DNA from: WVZH01 sp034430895
GTDB lineage: Bacteria; Chloroflexota; Anaerolineae; Anaerolineales; E44-bin32
Reading direction: 5' to 3'
DNA length: 64,000 bases
NCBI GenBank assembly: GCA_034430895.1
Contig: DAOUDW010000034.1
Span: 154,793 to 218,792 of the forward strand
A program made the position numbers and the translations under genes. Positions 17,283 through 26,701 of the stretch are shown piece by piece (within the stretch, counting starts at the first letter, position 1; the number at the start of each line of letters is the position of its first letter). The notes below the pieces were generated by a model. It did not search any database, was not told where the DNA came from, and saw only the letters and a program-made list of their open reading frames with translations.

Positions 17283-17511
17283 CCTGGGTCGTGTTCTCCT
17301 TTTCGATGACGGCGTCGAGATCATGCAATTCCCTTCGCAGTTCGTCGATCGCCTCCTGCTCATCGTGCCAGGGAGATTTTATTTGCTTAAGTGGATTGCT
17401 TGACGACTTCAGACTACGACGTAAAAAGGGCACCATAATTACGAAGTTGACAAGTAGCACCAGCAGAATCACTGCGCATACTATTCCTGTGCCATCATCG
17501 AATGAATCCAT
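17272..17511 (-). CDS. Small single-pass membrane protein
   Basis: A 79-residue protein of unknown function. An N-terminal membrane helix (GIVCAVILLVLLVNFVIMV) is followed by a basic stretch and a charged helix rich in Glu, Asp and Arg (EAIDELRRELHDLDAVIEKE), likely a coiled coil facing the cytoplasm. Its start lies 1 base after the HAD gene stop (TGAAATG), and its end overlaps the CoA-transferase gene by 11 bases. This arrangement supports it being a real gene and translationally coupled to both neighbours. Confidence 0.6.
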   Translation of the reverse strand: MDSFDDGTGIVCAVILLVLLVNFVIMVPFLRRSLKSSSNPLKQIKSPWHDEQEAIDELRRELHDLDAVIEKENTTQDGQ

Positions 17512-17512
17512 T

Positions 17513-18157
17513 TCAATCCATCAACTCGATTACCGTATCGAGAAGGTCTGTAACACACTGTAGATGATAATCCACATTGGCAGGCTTTGCTTTATTTCCG
17601 ACCAATACGGTTTTCATACCGAGTGTTACTGCAGGAAGGAGGTTGTCAACGCGGTCGTCGAGAATTAAGCAGTTTCCCGGGTTGCTGGTTTTGGTGATCT
17701 CCATTGCCCGGGTGTAGGATTGCGGTTTTGGCTTGTTGATAAAATCGAGCGCAACGATATCGATGATGGTTTCGATATTGGATTCAATCCCCAGGATATT
17801 GAGAACGCGTTTGGCATGGCCGGTGTTGGAATTTGTGAACACGATTTTTCGCTGTTGAATCTGCGCCAACATTTTTTGCAGATCTGGATCCGGATGGAGA
17901 AAGTCCTCCAATGGGACTTCGTGAACGTATTCCAAATAATCCTGCGGGTTGATTTGATGATTGGCGATCAAGCCATTTAAGGTCGTGCCATAAGAATGCA
18001 AATACCCATCACGTATTTCGGAGACATGCTGCTCAGGGATGTTCAGCCGCTGGATCATAAATGCGTTGATTCGCTCCCCGATCGCTTCCCATAATCCGTT
18101 CGTGTTTGGGTAGAGTGTATCGTCGAGATCAAAGAAAATTGTGTGGATTGTGGTCAT
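17513..18157 (-). CDS. HAD hydrolase, pyrimidine 5'-nucleotidase-like
   Basis: A 214-residue HAD-superfamily phosphatase. Motif I is FFDLDDTLYPNTNGLW, which resembles the Sdt1/pyrimidine 5'-nucleotidase subgroup. Motif II is VFTNSN, motif III is the Lys in NKPKPQSYTRA and motif IV is LILDDRVDNL. The helical cap lies between motifs I and II. The substrate is probably a nucleoside monophosphate or a similar small phosphate ester; this is inferred from motif I only. The ATG at 18157 follows AAGGAC; a TTG 18 bases upstream is less likely. Confidence 0.88.
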   Translation of the reverse strand: MTTIHTIFFDLDDTLYPNTNGLWEAIGERINAFMIQRLNIPEQHVSEIRDGYLHSYGTTLNGLIANHQINPQDYLEYVHEVPLEDFLHPDPDLQKMLAQIQQRKIVFTNSNTGHAKRVLNILGIESNIETIIDIVALDFINKPKPQSYTRAMEITKTSNPGNCLILDDRVDNLLPAVTLGMKTVLVGNKAKPANVDYHLQCVTDLLDTVIELMD

Positions 18158-18244
18158 GCCAAGGTTGTCCTTCAACAGCGATTTTTACACAACTCCGGCA
18201 GTATAGGTGTTGAGCTGGAGGGTGTCAACGGATTGCCTCGAGGT

Positions 18245-18250
18245 TATAAT
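18245..18250 (+). promoter_or_regulatory. -10 element upstream of mutL
   Basis: Consensus TATAAT ends only 11 bases before the mutL ATG, and no Shine-Dalgarno sequence lies between, suggesting a very short or absent 5' leader. No convincing -35 box is seen. Confidence 0.5.
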
Positions 18251-18261
18251 CTAAACCCACA

Positions 18262-20001
18262 ATGAAGAAATCAATGCCTATCGCGATTTTACCCGAAGAA
18301 GTCGCCTCTGCGATTGCCGCTGGAGAAGTCGTTGAGCGGCCGGTTTCGGTTGTCAAGGAATTGGTCGAAAACGCGCTTGATGCTTCCGCGCGCTCGATCG
18401 AAATCACGGTGCAACGAGGGGGCAGTGGTTTGATCGAGGTCGCGGACGATGGCATCGGCATACCTCGCCAGGAAGTTCCGCTGGCGGTTGCCCGTTTCGC
18501 CACATCGAAGTTGAGAACGGCTGAAGATTTATTTGCCATTCAAACCCTCGGATTTCGAGGTGAGGCGCTTTCCGCCATCGGTGCAGTCTCGCGCTTCGAA
18601 CTCATATCGAGAGCGGCAGGGGAGGAAACGGGAAGCCGCTTAATCGTCGAGGGTGGACAGGCGGGCGATCTGCAATCTGTTGGTTCACCACAGGGCACAA
18701 TCGTGCGTGTGCGTGATCTCTTCTTCAACGTTCCTGCGAGAAAGAAATTTCTGAAAACCGAAACAACGGAGCGTAGACGGATTTCCGCCCTTGTGACTCG
18801 TTATGCGTTGGCGTATCCCGAGGTACGCTTCAGATTAACACAGGAAGGGCGTGATGCATTCCAGAGTTCAGGGAAGGGGGATCGCAGAGAAATTTTAGCG
18901 GCGATCTACGATGTGGAGAAAGCCAGGGAATTGATCGCTATTCTAGAAACCAGCGGCACGCCTTTCCGTATTCAAGGGTTCATCAGCCCGCCGTCGATCC
19001 ATCGCGGCAATCGACGAGAATTGACGTTTTTTGTCAACGGACGATGGGTGCAAGATTCAAGTCTCTCGGCTGCTGTGGTTCAAGCCTATCATGCCTTGCT
19101 TATGGTCGGACGATACCCAATGGCCGTGCTGTTCCTCGATCTCCCACCTGGCTCCGTCGATGTGAATGTACATCCTGCCAAAGCCGAAGTACGCTTTCGC
19201 GAACAGGATGTGGTCTTTTCGGTGGTTCAACGAGTGGTTCGTTCGACGTTGTTAGGCCAAGCACCGGCGCCGTCGATAGGATTGGGTACAAGCTCCGTTA
19301 CGGGATCTTGGGAGGAATCTGATTCATCAGTTCATACCGATTGGCAACTCGCGCAGCGATTGGTGGAGGCGCAAGAAGTTGGTGGTGGAATCCGGCTTCA
19401 ATCTGCCTTGCCGGTCGGCAACCTGCCGTTGTTGAGAGCCGTTGGGCAAATTGGTGCCACGTATCTCGTCGCAGAAGGCCCGGATGGGCTTTACTTGGTT
19501 GATCAACATGCGGCGCACGAGCGGATCCTCTTTGAGGCATTGATGCAGGCATTCGAGCAAGGACAGGTCGAGGTCCAAGCCCTGCTCGAACCACTGGTTG
19601 TGAGCTTACCGCTTGAACAATGTGAACTGATCGACCAACAATTCGATGTGCTCCAGCGCATTGGTTTGGATGTGGAACCTTTTGGACAGAGGACATATCG
19701 ATTGCTCGCCATTCCGGCGATGTTTGTATCGGCTGACCCAGAGCAAATTCTTCGATCCGTAGTGGAAGATCTAGAAGAGGATGAAACGCCCCTGGCCAAG
19801 GAAACAGAGGCAAAGCTGGCTGCGCGTGCGTGCAAACGTGCGGCGATAAAAGCAGGCCAGGTTCTTTCGATGCAAGAGCAGCAAAAGTTACTCCGAGATC
19901 TCGAAGGTTGTCGTGTCCCGCGGACTTGCCCACACGGCAGACCGACGATGATTCATCTTTCCGTTGACGCGCTTGAACGCCAGTTCGGACGAAGAGGTTG
20001 A
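18262..20001 (+). CDS. mutL: DNA mismatch repair protein MutL
   Basis: MutL links MutS mismatch recognition to strand incision. The N-terminal GHKL ATPase has ELVENALDA, DDGIGI, the GFRGEAL lid motif and ATSKL. The transducer domain contains FVNGRWV and DVNVHPAKAEVRF. The C-terminal dimerisation domain has the endonuclease metal motif DQHAAHERILFE, ACKRAAIKAG and CPHGRPT, so this MutL should be nicking-competent, as in bacteria without MutH. The 579-residue length is normal. No mutS is in the window. It converges with the minus-strand histidine kinase with a 19-base gap and no visible terminator. Confidence 0.97.
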   Translation: MKKSMPIAILPEEVASAIAAGEVVERPVSVVKELVENALDASARSIEITVQRGGSGLIEVADDGIGIPRQEVPLAVARFATSKLRTAEDLFAIQTLGFRGEALSAIGAVSRFELISRAAGEETGSRLIVEGGQAGDLQSVGSPQGTIVRVRDLFFNVPARKKFLKTETTERRRISALVTRYALAYPEVRFRLTQEGRDAFQSSGKGDRREILAAIYDVEKARELIAILETSGTPFRIQGFISPPSIHRGNRRELTFFVNGRWVQDSSLSAAVVQAYHALLMVGRYPMAVLFLDLPPGSVDVNVHPAKAEVRFREQDVVFSVVQRVVRSTLLGQAPAPSIGLGTSSVTGSWEESDSSVHTDWQLAQRLVEAQEVGGGIRLQSALPVGNLPLLRAVGQIGATYLVAEGPDGLYLVDQHAAHERILFEALMQAFEQGQVEVQALLEPLVVSLPLEQCELIDQQFDVLQRIGLDVEPFGQRTYRLLAIPAMFVSADPEQILRSVVEDLEEDETPLAKETEAKLAARACKRAAIKAGQVLSMQEQQKLLRDLEGCRVPRTCPHGRPTMIHLSVDALERQFGRRG

Positions 20002-20020
20002 GTTCGAGTTGGGTATCATT

Positions 20021-21277
20021 CTAGCTTGCGGCTGTTCCCCGCGGGATGGGTAATTGCAGTCGAAAAATGCTGCCTTTTCCCAACTGGCTTTCAACTTCAA
20101 TGTCTCCATTGTGGTTGCGGGCGATCCGTTTGGCGATCACCAAGCCCAATCCCGTGCCTTTGACATCGTTTTCCTGGTCCGGAACACGGTAAAAACGTTC
20201 GAAAATGTGGGGCAAGCTTTTTGCTGGAATACCATATCCGGTGTCTTCCACAGAGAACACAAGAGAGTCCTTGTCACGCTGCAGGGATAGCATAACTTGG
20301 CCGTTTTCGTGATTGTATTTAATCGCATTGGTGAGCAGATTCAACACAACCTGTTTCAATCGATTGCGGTCACCATGGACTGGATTGAGGTTGCGTTCGA
20401 AGTCGGTTTTCAAAGTTACTTTTCGCTCGTCGGCTTGAGGGCGAACAAGTTCCAAACATTCCACAACCAAGCCCTCGAGGTGAACGGGTTCCCTTTCGAA
20501 TTTCGCTCGACCGGATTCCAGACGCGCCAATTCCAAAAAGTCGGTCGTCATTTCGTTAAGTCGCTGGACCTCGCCGAATATCGTCTTGCTGAGTTTGCCG
20601 CTTTGTTCCCGGGCGAGATCCGGTCGCTGCAAAAGATGCGCAGCTGCCAGAAGCGCGGCCAAAGGCGTTCTGAGCTCGTGCACCATTTCGGCGATCAGAT
20701 CGCTCTGTTGGAATAATCGTGTGTTTTCGATGGCGATTGCGGCCTGAGCGGCAAGCGATCGAAGTATCAATTGATCGTCTTCAGTGAATGTTCCTTGTTC
20801 CTTGTTGAGCACTTCGATCACGCCGATGGTTTTGTCTTTGGTTTGTAAGGGTACACCGAGGATCGATCGGGTGAGAAAGTCCGTCTGCAAGTCGATGTCG
20901 GCGAAGAATCGGGAATCTGATTTGGTGTCCTCAACGAGTAGTGGTTCCTGGTTGGAGTAGATCCATCCTGCGATGCTGTTGTCCGTCGGTACTATGGACC
21001 GGCTGAACCCTTCTTTAAGTGGTCCGGTTGCCGCTTCGAAGTATAGGTGGTTGGTTTGTGAATCGTACAACAGAATCGACGAAGCTTCGCTGGTCGTTAG
21101 CTCACGCGCAACCTCGGCAATATGCTGCAGCAATGTCTCTTGATCCAGGGTGGAGACCAATTCCGAACTGACTTCAAGGAGACGCGCATAGCGTTTCAAG
21201 AGTCTTGGATAATTCCGGATTGCCGATTCATCTGTTGCTGAACGGGTTCTATTTGATTTATTCACCAAGCACTCCAT
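20021..21277 (-). CDS. GAF-domain sensor histidine kinase
   Basis: A soluble sensor kinase of about 418 residues. A short N-terminal helix precedes a GAF domain (~residues 40-190), which would bind a small ligand or chromophore that cannot be identified here. The HisKA box is intact (AEMVHELRTPLAALL), and the HATPase has N-box LLTNAIKYN, G1 EDTGYGIP and G2 KGTGLGLVIAKRI. The start is uncertain: ATG 21277 overlaps the Sir2 gene by 20 bases, and GTG 21265, preceded by GGAG, overlaps it by 8. It is the last gene of a minus-strand set with a REC-ParA protein and Sir2. Confidence 0.9.
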   Translation of the reverse strand: MECLVNKSNRTRSATDESAIRNYPRLLKRYARLLEVSSELVSTLDQETLLQHIAEVARELTTSEASSILLYDSQTNHLYFEAATGPLKEGFSRSIVPTDNSIAGWIYSNQEPLLVEDTKSDSRFFADIDLQTDFLTRSILGVPLQTKDKTIGVIEVLNKEQGTFTEDDQLILRSLAAQAAIAIENTRLFQQSDLIAEMVHELRTPLAALLAAAHLLQRPDLAREQSGKLSKTIFGEVQRLNEMTTDFLELARLESGRAKFEREPVHLEGLVVECLELVRPQADERKVTLKTDFERNLNPVHGDRNRLKQVVLNLLTNAIKYNHENGQVMLSLQRDKDSLVFSVEDTGYGIPAKSLPHIFERFYRVPDQENDVKGTGLGLVIAKRIARNHNGDIEVESQLGKGSIFRLQLPIPRGTAAS

Positions 21278-22040
21278 CTGCAAGATTGGGAAGAATGGTT
21301 TCCACATCGTCGTGAAAAACGGCATCTGCGCGTTCATCAAGGTACGTGGGTGTGTGATTTACGATGATCAGCCTCGCTCCAGTGTTTAGTGGTTCGATGG
21401 GTAGCATGGCTGCGGGGGTCACTTGAAGTGACGACCCAGCGATGATGATCAATTCACTCTTGGAAAGCAGATTCTCAGCGGAAAGTACGACATCATAGGG
21501 TAGCTGTTCTCCAAAGAGAATTGCGTTGGGTTTGAGTACGCCGCCACATTTCGTGCAAAGCGGGACATCGCCGTTTCGTATAAACGCTTCCAGGATTCCT
21601 TCTGTATCAAACATCTCGTAGCAGGCGACACAGGTAGCCTGACGCAGATGGCCGTGCAATTCGAGTATGTTTATTGATCCAGCTCGATGATGAAGTGCGT
21701 CGATGTTCTGTGTGAGAATGCCGGCGAGATAACCGGCTTTCTCGAGGCGCGCAAGCGCAATGTGGGCAGAATTTGGTTTTGCATCCCGGATCAATTTAGC
21801 CAGCGGGTGAATCCAATCATAGAATTTGCTCGGATTATGACGAAAGGCAGTCAGCGAAGCAACTTCCATTGGATCGTATCTTTCCCACAAACCGGAATGG
21901 GGGGAACGGAAATCCGGAATGCCCGAAGGTGTCGATATGCCAGCGCCGGTAATCGCAACCGTACGTTTTGATTTTTTTAGAAGCGAAATCGCCGTACGAA
22001 GGAGCGGCTCAAGACCATCAAGCTTCACGACGGGTCTCAA
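21258..22040 (-). CDS. cobB: NAD-dependent protein deacylase, Sir2 family
   Basis: A 260-residue sirtuin that removes acyl groups from lysines using NAD+. Motifs are AITGAGISTPSGIPDFRS (NAD binding), TQNIDALHHRAG, the catalytic His in ELHGHL, zinc cysteines CVAC and CTKC, and AGSSLQVTPAA. The apparent start is TTG at 22040, overlapping the preceding stop codon as TTGA; a GTG at 22028 is an alternative. Its position between a REC-ParA gene and a histidine kinase gene suggests cotranscription rather than a defined functional link. Confidence 0.93.
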   Translation of the reverse strand: MRPVVKLDGLEPLLRTAISLLKKSKRTVAITGAGISTPSGIPDFRSPHSGLWERYDPMEVASLTAFRHNPSKFYDWIHPLAKLIRDAKPNSAHIALARLEKAGYLAGILTQNIDALHHRAGSINILELHGHLRQATCVACYEMFDTEGILEAFIRNGDVPLCTKCGGVLKPNAILFGEQLPYDVVLSAENLLSKSELIIIAGSSLQVTPAAMLPIEPLNTGARLIIVNHTPTYLDERADAVFHDDVETILPNLADGVLGE

Positions 22041-23185
22041 TTTGCGATACGTTCGAGGTGCTGGGAAAGGAATTTCGACAACTTGCGAATTTGATCGGAT
22101 GCGAGGCTGTCCGGATGGGCGAGGATTAAAGGCTTCGAATCAGTGGCGGCTTGATAGGCCAAATCCGGTGCAGGGGAAACGATTCCAGCCAATTCGAGGT
22201 CAATTTCATTTTCAACCTGTCGCCATGGAATTTGCAGTTTTGAACGAACCCGGTTGATCAGCGCGAGATATATCTTTTCCCGCGAGATGCCATCTGAAGA
22301 TAATTCTTGCAGGAGCGATCTTCCCAGGACATTGGACGGAAAGACAGGTTCGACTACGAGGATCAGGCGGTCGCAAAGTTTCAATATCGGTTTGATGTAG
22401 GGGTGCATCGAACATCCCAGATCGAGCACGACGGTTTTACACATAGAAGAGATATTCGTGACGATCGCTTCCATTTGTGCGACAGATTGCTCCAACTCAA
22501 CATCGTTTGGCGCGTGGGATGAAATCAGCAGCCGAATTCCGGAAGCGTGGCTGATGATTTCGCTCTCGACAGATCGCAAATGGATGTCCTTTAATGATCG
22601 GTTCAACAAATTGGATATACCGGCGGAATTTGCAATTCCCAGCTCAAGAGCAACGGTTCCATGCCCGGGGTTGAGCTCAGCGAAAAGCACATCGTCGCTA
22701 TCTTGTTGTAAGGCGATACTGACATTCAAGGCGAGTGTTGTGGTGCCGATGCCGCCACGTGCACCTAGAAATGCAATCGTCCTTGCTTTCTCCGATGGGG
22801 TAGTTGTTGTTTGTGCTGCCCGACTCAAAACGGCTTTTATGTGTGCAGTTAACTCAGCTGGATGAGTCGGTTTGGTTAAGTAGTCATCGACACCGGCCTC
22901 GAATCCGGCGACCTTGTCGTCGACCATAGTTTTTGCAGTGAACATGATGATTGGAATGTGCGCCAATGTTGGATCGGCTCTCAGTCGGTGCGTTACTTCA
23001 TATCCATCCATGTCTGGCATCATGATGTCAAGCAGGATCAGTTGAGGCGTTTCTTCTTTGGCTCTTTCGATGCCTAGGGTTCCATTGCTCGCCACAATAA
23101 TCTCGTAGCCATGGCGCTCGAGCATCAAGCCTACAAGCTTTAACGTATCAACGTCGTCATCAATGATGAGAATCTTTTCAGTCAT
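22037..23185 (-). CDS. Response regulator fused to ParA/CpaE-like ATPase
   Basis: The 382-residue protein has an N-terminal receiver domain (~1-125) with a complete phosphorylation site: DDD, Asp in LLDIMMPDMDG and Lys in LTKP. A Thr/Ser-rich linker leads to a MinD/ParA-type ATPase (~140-380) with the deviant Walker A GARGGIGTTTLALN. The usual signature lysine of ParA is not in its normal place (R), as in CpaE/TadZ proteins that localise type IVc pilus assembly. No pilus genes are adjacent, so a role in pilus localisation is uncertain. It has its own promoter and diverges from the large sensor kinase gene. Confidence 0.9.
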   Translation of the reverse strand: MTEKILIIDDDVDTLKLVGLMLERHGYEIIVASNGTLGIERAKEETPQLILLDIMMPDMDGYEVTHRLRADPTLAHIPIIMFTAKTMVDDKVAGFEAGVDDYLTKPTHPAELTAHIKAVLSRAAQTTTTPSEKARTIAFLGARGGIGTTTLALNVSIALQQDSDDVLFAELNPGHGTVALELGIANSAGISNLLNRSLKDIHLRSVESEIISHASGIRLLISSHAPNDVELEQSVAQMEAIVTNISSMCKTVVLDLGCSMHPYIKPILKLCDRLILVVEPVFPSNVLGRSLLQELSSDGISREKIYLALINRVRSKLQIPWRQVENEIDLELAGIVSPAPDLAYQAATDSKPLILAHPDSLASDQIRKLSKFLSQHLERIAN

Positions 23186-23224
23186 TCCGGGTGCTCCATT
23201 TGGGATTTTTCCCCGGTTGATGGC

Positions 23225-23253
23225 AGTCTAGCATAAAGCGATATTGGAGGCAA
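23225..23253 (-). promoter_or_regulatory. Promoter of the REC-ParA/Sir2/kinase operon
   Basis: On the minus strand TTGCCT (23253-23248), 17-base spacer, TAGACT (23230-23225), with an extended -10 TG (TGCTAGACT). Confidence 0.65.
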
Positions 23254-23273
23254 GAAGTGATCTGGCATTGCGT

Positions 23274-23302
23274 TTGGAGTAGTGAATCCGGGATGCTATA
23301 AT
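23274..23302 (+). promoter_or_regulatory. Promoter of the large sensor kinase gene
   Basis: Perfect TATAAT at 23297-23302, with TTGGAG (23274-23279) 17 bases upstream. It lies back to back with the promoter at 23225-23253, giving a compact divergent control region of about 80 bases. Confidence 0.6.
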
Positions 23303-23334
23303 GCTCGAAGTTCATATTTTCCTTCGAGGCGGAG

Positions 23335-26300
23335 ATGTACGTTGAATGGTGGGGTTATAATCAAGGATTGGATTTCAGGTTTCCATCATCGACGATCGGA
23401 TATCTGATCGGAGGTGTTGCCCTGGCGATGCTGATCCTCCTGTATTACCGCCAGGTGCCACATGACTCACTCGCTTCGAGGAAGAGAACCGATCCATTCT
23501 GGGCGCGTCTCCCTTTTCTACTCATCGCTGCTCCTTTGTTGATCCAGGCATTTTTACTACGGTTTCCAATATCTGGAACGGAAACGTTTGTATTCCTGCC
23601 AGTAGAACTGCGCGGACCGGCCGTGGCGGTGTTCGGCGCAATCCCCTGGCTCATTGCCGGCGGCGTTCTGGGTGTCCGTCAGGCGATCCTGGTCGGTCTC
23701 GCTGCTGGAATCGTGCGGGGTGGTTTTGAGACCTTCAGTGCGCTGACTCCTGTTTTCATGGGATTACAGGCGGGTTTTGCCGCCTGGTTGATGCGTCGGG
23801 ACGACACTGGATTGCAGGGACGTGTGCTGCGCAGTTCGTTTTTTAGTGGCCTTGCCAGCGGCGTGGTGTATATCTTTCTCCGTGGTTTCGATATTTTCGT
23901 GACGACGCAAGGTGACCTGTATCGCAGCATCGATATTACCCTTTCACTTCTTGATCTTACAGCACTGGCCGTGTTGGTTGAAGCAGCGATCGGCGGGGCA
24001 TTTTGTGAGTTGATTCGACGACAGGCTCCCAAACTCTGGTATTCGCCATCTCGAGATGTCGCTGGTGGATTGGGCCAATCGCTGGCTTTGAGATTGAGTG
24101 CGATTTTGCTTTTCGTCGGGTTTGTCGCCAGCAGTGTGATCTTGATCGGTGATTGGGTTTCGGCTGAGCAGTCTGCCCGTGAAATCCTCACGGAGCATAT
24201 GCAACAAACAGCCAGCCAGGCGAGCGGAAGCATCCCCTTTTTTGTCCACACAGGCAGAGAATTTAGCCGTCAACTGGCAGACGATCTCGCTGATCAAATG
24301 GCGTCAGGATCGTGGGCGGATGAACCCTCGAACGCACTCCTGCGTGCCTACACGTTCTTTGAAAGTTTGGAAGTATACGATCGCGAACTCGGCCTTGTCG
24401 TAAGCTATCCTGAATCTCCCAATACGACACCGTATTCCCAGGGTTTCCAATCCAATCTAGGCGCCGCATTGCGCGGAATTCCTTCGGAGACTCTCGAAAT
24501 TGGTTCCGATGTTGGTACAACCACGCGTATGGCTTTCATCACCCCCGTACTCCCTGCCGATGATAATGGTGCAGTCGGTGTGGTGGTTGGCTGGTCATCC
24601 CTGGAATCCAATCTCATATTGACGCCGTTGATCCAAAGCTTCGAGCAATTTACCTATGGATCGGCATTCGTTACCGATGAGCAAGGGGATGTTCTCATCC
24701 GCTCGGGTAGTGGGTTGGAACATCGGGATTTCGACTTTCATTCGGACAAGGTCAACACCATCAATGTCGAATACACCCAGGATGGTACCAGGCGTTTGGT
24801 TTATATCGAGGCGATCGAAGAGTATACCTGGCATGTTGTTGTTATCGTGCCGCTCAGTGAAGTCCATCGTCAGGCGCTTCAAATTACACTGCGTCTAGGT
24901 GGTTGGTTGGTTGGGGTGGGATTCGTTTTACTTTGTGCCGTTTTTATCATCAGCCATCGATTGACACGCCCACTGCGGTTGATGGCAAGGATGGCGCAAT
25001 CGATCGCTCGTGGAAATCTCGATCAACCCATACCGGCAAGCGGTGAGGATGAAATCGGCCGCTTTGCATCCTCATTCGAGATGATGCGCCGTAGCTTAAA
25101 AGCCAGGCTGGAAGAGATGGGTTTGTTGCTGGATGTGAGTCAGCGGCTTTCGACCAGTTTTGATCTTTCGGAGATGCTGCAGCCGATCTTGGAAGGTATC
25201 CGGCAGATCGCCACTGCGGATCATGTTCGTATTGTCTTAATTCCCACTCAGGAGAATGCCCCGGTCGTGAGCTTCTCGGCGGGAAATGATCCGGGCAATT
25301 GGGCGGTTCTGGATCGTCAAATTATTGCGTTAACAAAACACCGAGGTCGCTTCGTCTTGGAAAACCCGACTCGAGCCAGTGCAGTTCTCGAGCTGAAAGA
25401 CCTGACCGAATCGATCGAAACATTGTCGGCTATCCCCATGAGACATGAAGATGAATTCGTAGGGGTCCTGTGGCTTGGGCATCAGATGCCGTATGTGATG
25501 ACATCGGATGCGATTAATCTCTTGTCGATCCTGTCCGATCAATTGGCTGTGGCGATAACGAAGGTGCGCTTGTATCAGCGCGCAGAACACGAGCGTATGC
25601 AACTGGTTACCGTTCTGGAAGGCACACCGGCGGCAGTCATGATGGTAGATGCCGCAGGTCGGATTTCTCTCCTCAATCCAGCAGCGGACAGATTATTCGG
25701 GGTCAGTGAGCAGGAAAGTGTCGGGAAAGGCGTTGCGGAAGTTGTCGAAAACCCGGATCTGCGCACGATTCTGTTGGACCGGGGCATCACAGATCGCGCA
25801 ACGGAAATCGAATTGGATTCCGGTCAGATTATGTTTGCCTCAATATCGGAAATCAAGTCCGAGCATGCCGACGCCTCGGGACGCATCTGTGTTTTGTGGG
25901 ACGTGACGCATTATAAGAGACTCGACGCGTTGAAGTCGGAATTTGTTTCCACGGTCAGTCAGGATCTGCGTGCACCGCTAACGCTCATGCGCGGCTACAC
26001 TACCATGCTCAGTATGGTGGGGGATGTCAATGAGCAACAAGATGAATTCTTACAAAAGATACTCAAGAGTATCGATCACATGAGTAAATTGGTCGACAAT
26101 CTGTTGGATTTAGGCCGTATTGAAGCCGGAATGGGTTTGAGCGTCTCGAGTATCCATGTCGAGTCGTTGATCAAAGACGTAGTCGAATCCTATCGACCAC
26201 AAGCTGTGACCAAACGCGTTGCCATAGGAATCGAATTAATGGACGGTATGCAAGCTGTCGATGCTGATTCTGCGTTGCTGCGCCAAGCGATATCGAACCT

Positions 26301-26619
26301 GTTGGATAATGCGTTGAAATTTACGCCAGCCAACGGTCGTGTGACGGTTCGTGCGGAACAGCGGAACGGCGACCAGCTCATCACAGTGGCTGACAGCGGT
26401 GTGGGCATTGCGCCAACCGATCAGGCGCGCTTGTTCGAAAAATTCTATCGGGCTGGAAGTGCTGATGTACTCCACGAGCAAGGCTTGGGTTTAGGCTTGG
26501 CCATCGTCAAGTCGATCGTTGAACAACACCATGGCCGGATTCAGGTGGAAAGTAGGCTCGGTCAGGGAAGCACGTTCACCATCATCATTCCACGAAAGTC
26601 TCCCAATACAAATCCGTAG
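23335..26619 (+). CDS. Multi-domain membrane sensor kinase lacking the phospho-acceptor His
   Basis: A 1094-residue sensor. The N-terminal ~250 residues hold about seven membrane helices, followed by another helix, an extracytoplasmic dCACHE-like domain (~290-515), a membrane helix and HAMP (~545-595). GAF (~610-745), PAS (~755-860), HisKA-like and HATPase domains follow. The ATPase is intact (N-box LLDNALKF, G1 ADSGVGIAP, G2 LGLGLAIVK). The H-box reads VSTVSQDLRAPLT: the histidine is glutamine (codon CAG at 25960-25962, residue ~876). It may therefore act as an inactive partner or scaffold, or as an ATPase without autophosphorylation. It diverges from the REC-ParA gene. Confidence 0.93.
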   Translation: MYVEWWGYNQGLDFRFPSSTIGYLIGGVALAMLILLYYRQVPHDSLASRKRTDPFWARLPFLLIAAPLLIQAFLLRFPISGTETFVFLPVELRGPAVAVFGAIPWLIAGGVLGVRQAILVGLAAGIVRGGFETFSALTPVFMGLQAGFAAWLMRRDDTGLQGRVLRSSFFSGLASGVVYIFLRGFDIFVTTQGDLYRSIDITLSLLDLTALAVLVEAAIGGAFCELIRRQAPKLWYSPSRDVAGGLGQSLALRLSAILLFVGFVASSVILIGDWVSAEQSAREILTEHMQQTASQASGSIPFFVHTGREFSRQLADDLADQMASGSWADEPSNALLRAYTFFESLEVYDRELGLVVSYPESPNTTPYSQGFQSNLGAALRGIPSETLEIGSDVGTTTRMAFITPVLPADDNGAVGVVVGWSSLESNLILTPLIQSFEQFTYGSAFVTDEQGDVLIRSGSGLEHRDFDFHSDKVNTINVEYTQDGTRRLVYIEAIEEYTWHVVVIVPLSEVHRQALQITLRLGGWLVGVGFVLLCAVFIISHRLTRPLRLMARMAQSIARGNLDQPIPASGEDEIGRFASSFEMMRRSLKARLEEMGLLLDVSQRLSTSFDLSEMLQPILEGIRQIATADHVRIVLIPTQENAPVVSFSAGNDPGNWAVLDRQIIALTKHRGRFVLENPTRASAVLELKDLTESIETLSAIPMRHEDEFVGVLWLGHQMPYVMTSDAINLLSILSDQLAVAITKVRLYQRAEHERMQLVTVLEGTPAAVMMVDAAGRISLLNPAADRLFGVSEQESVGKGVAEVVENPDLRTILLDRGITDRATEIELDSGQIMFASISEIKSEHADASGRICVLWDVTHYKRLDALKSEFVSTVSQDLRAPLTLMRGYTTMLSMVGDVNEQQDEFLQKILKSIDHMSKLVDNLLDLGRIEAGMGLSVSSIHVESLIKDVVESYRPQAVTKRVAIGIELMDGMQAVDADSALLRQAISNLLDNALKFTPANGRVTVRAEQRNGDQLITVADSGVGIAPTDQARLFEKFYRAGSADVLHEQGLGLGLAIVKSIVEQHHGRIQVESRLGQGSTFTIIIPRKSPNTNP

Positions 26620-26701
26620 ATTATTGCCACAATCCATTTTACCTGGCGTGTGAAATGCGATGCTTCATACCGGGACGTCGAACTGACGGTGGTTTCTGTG
26701 C

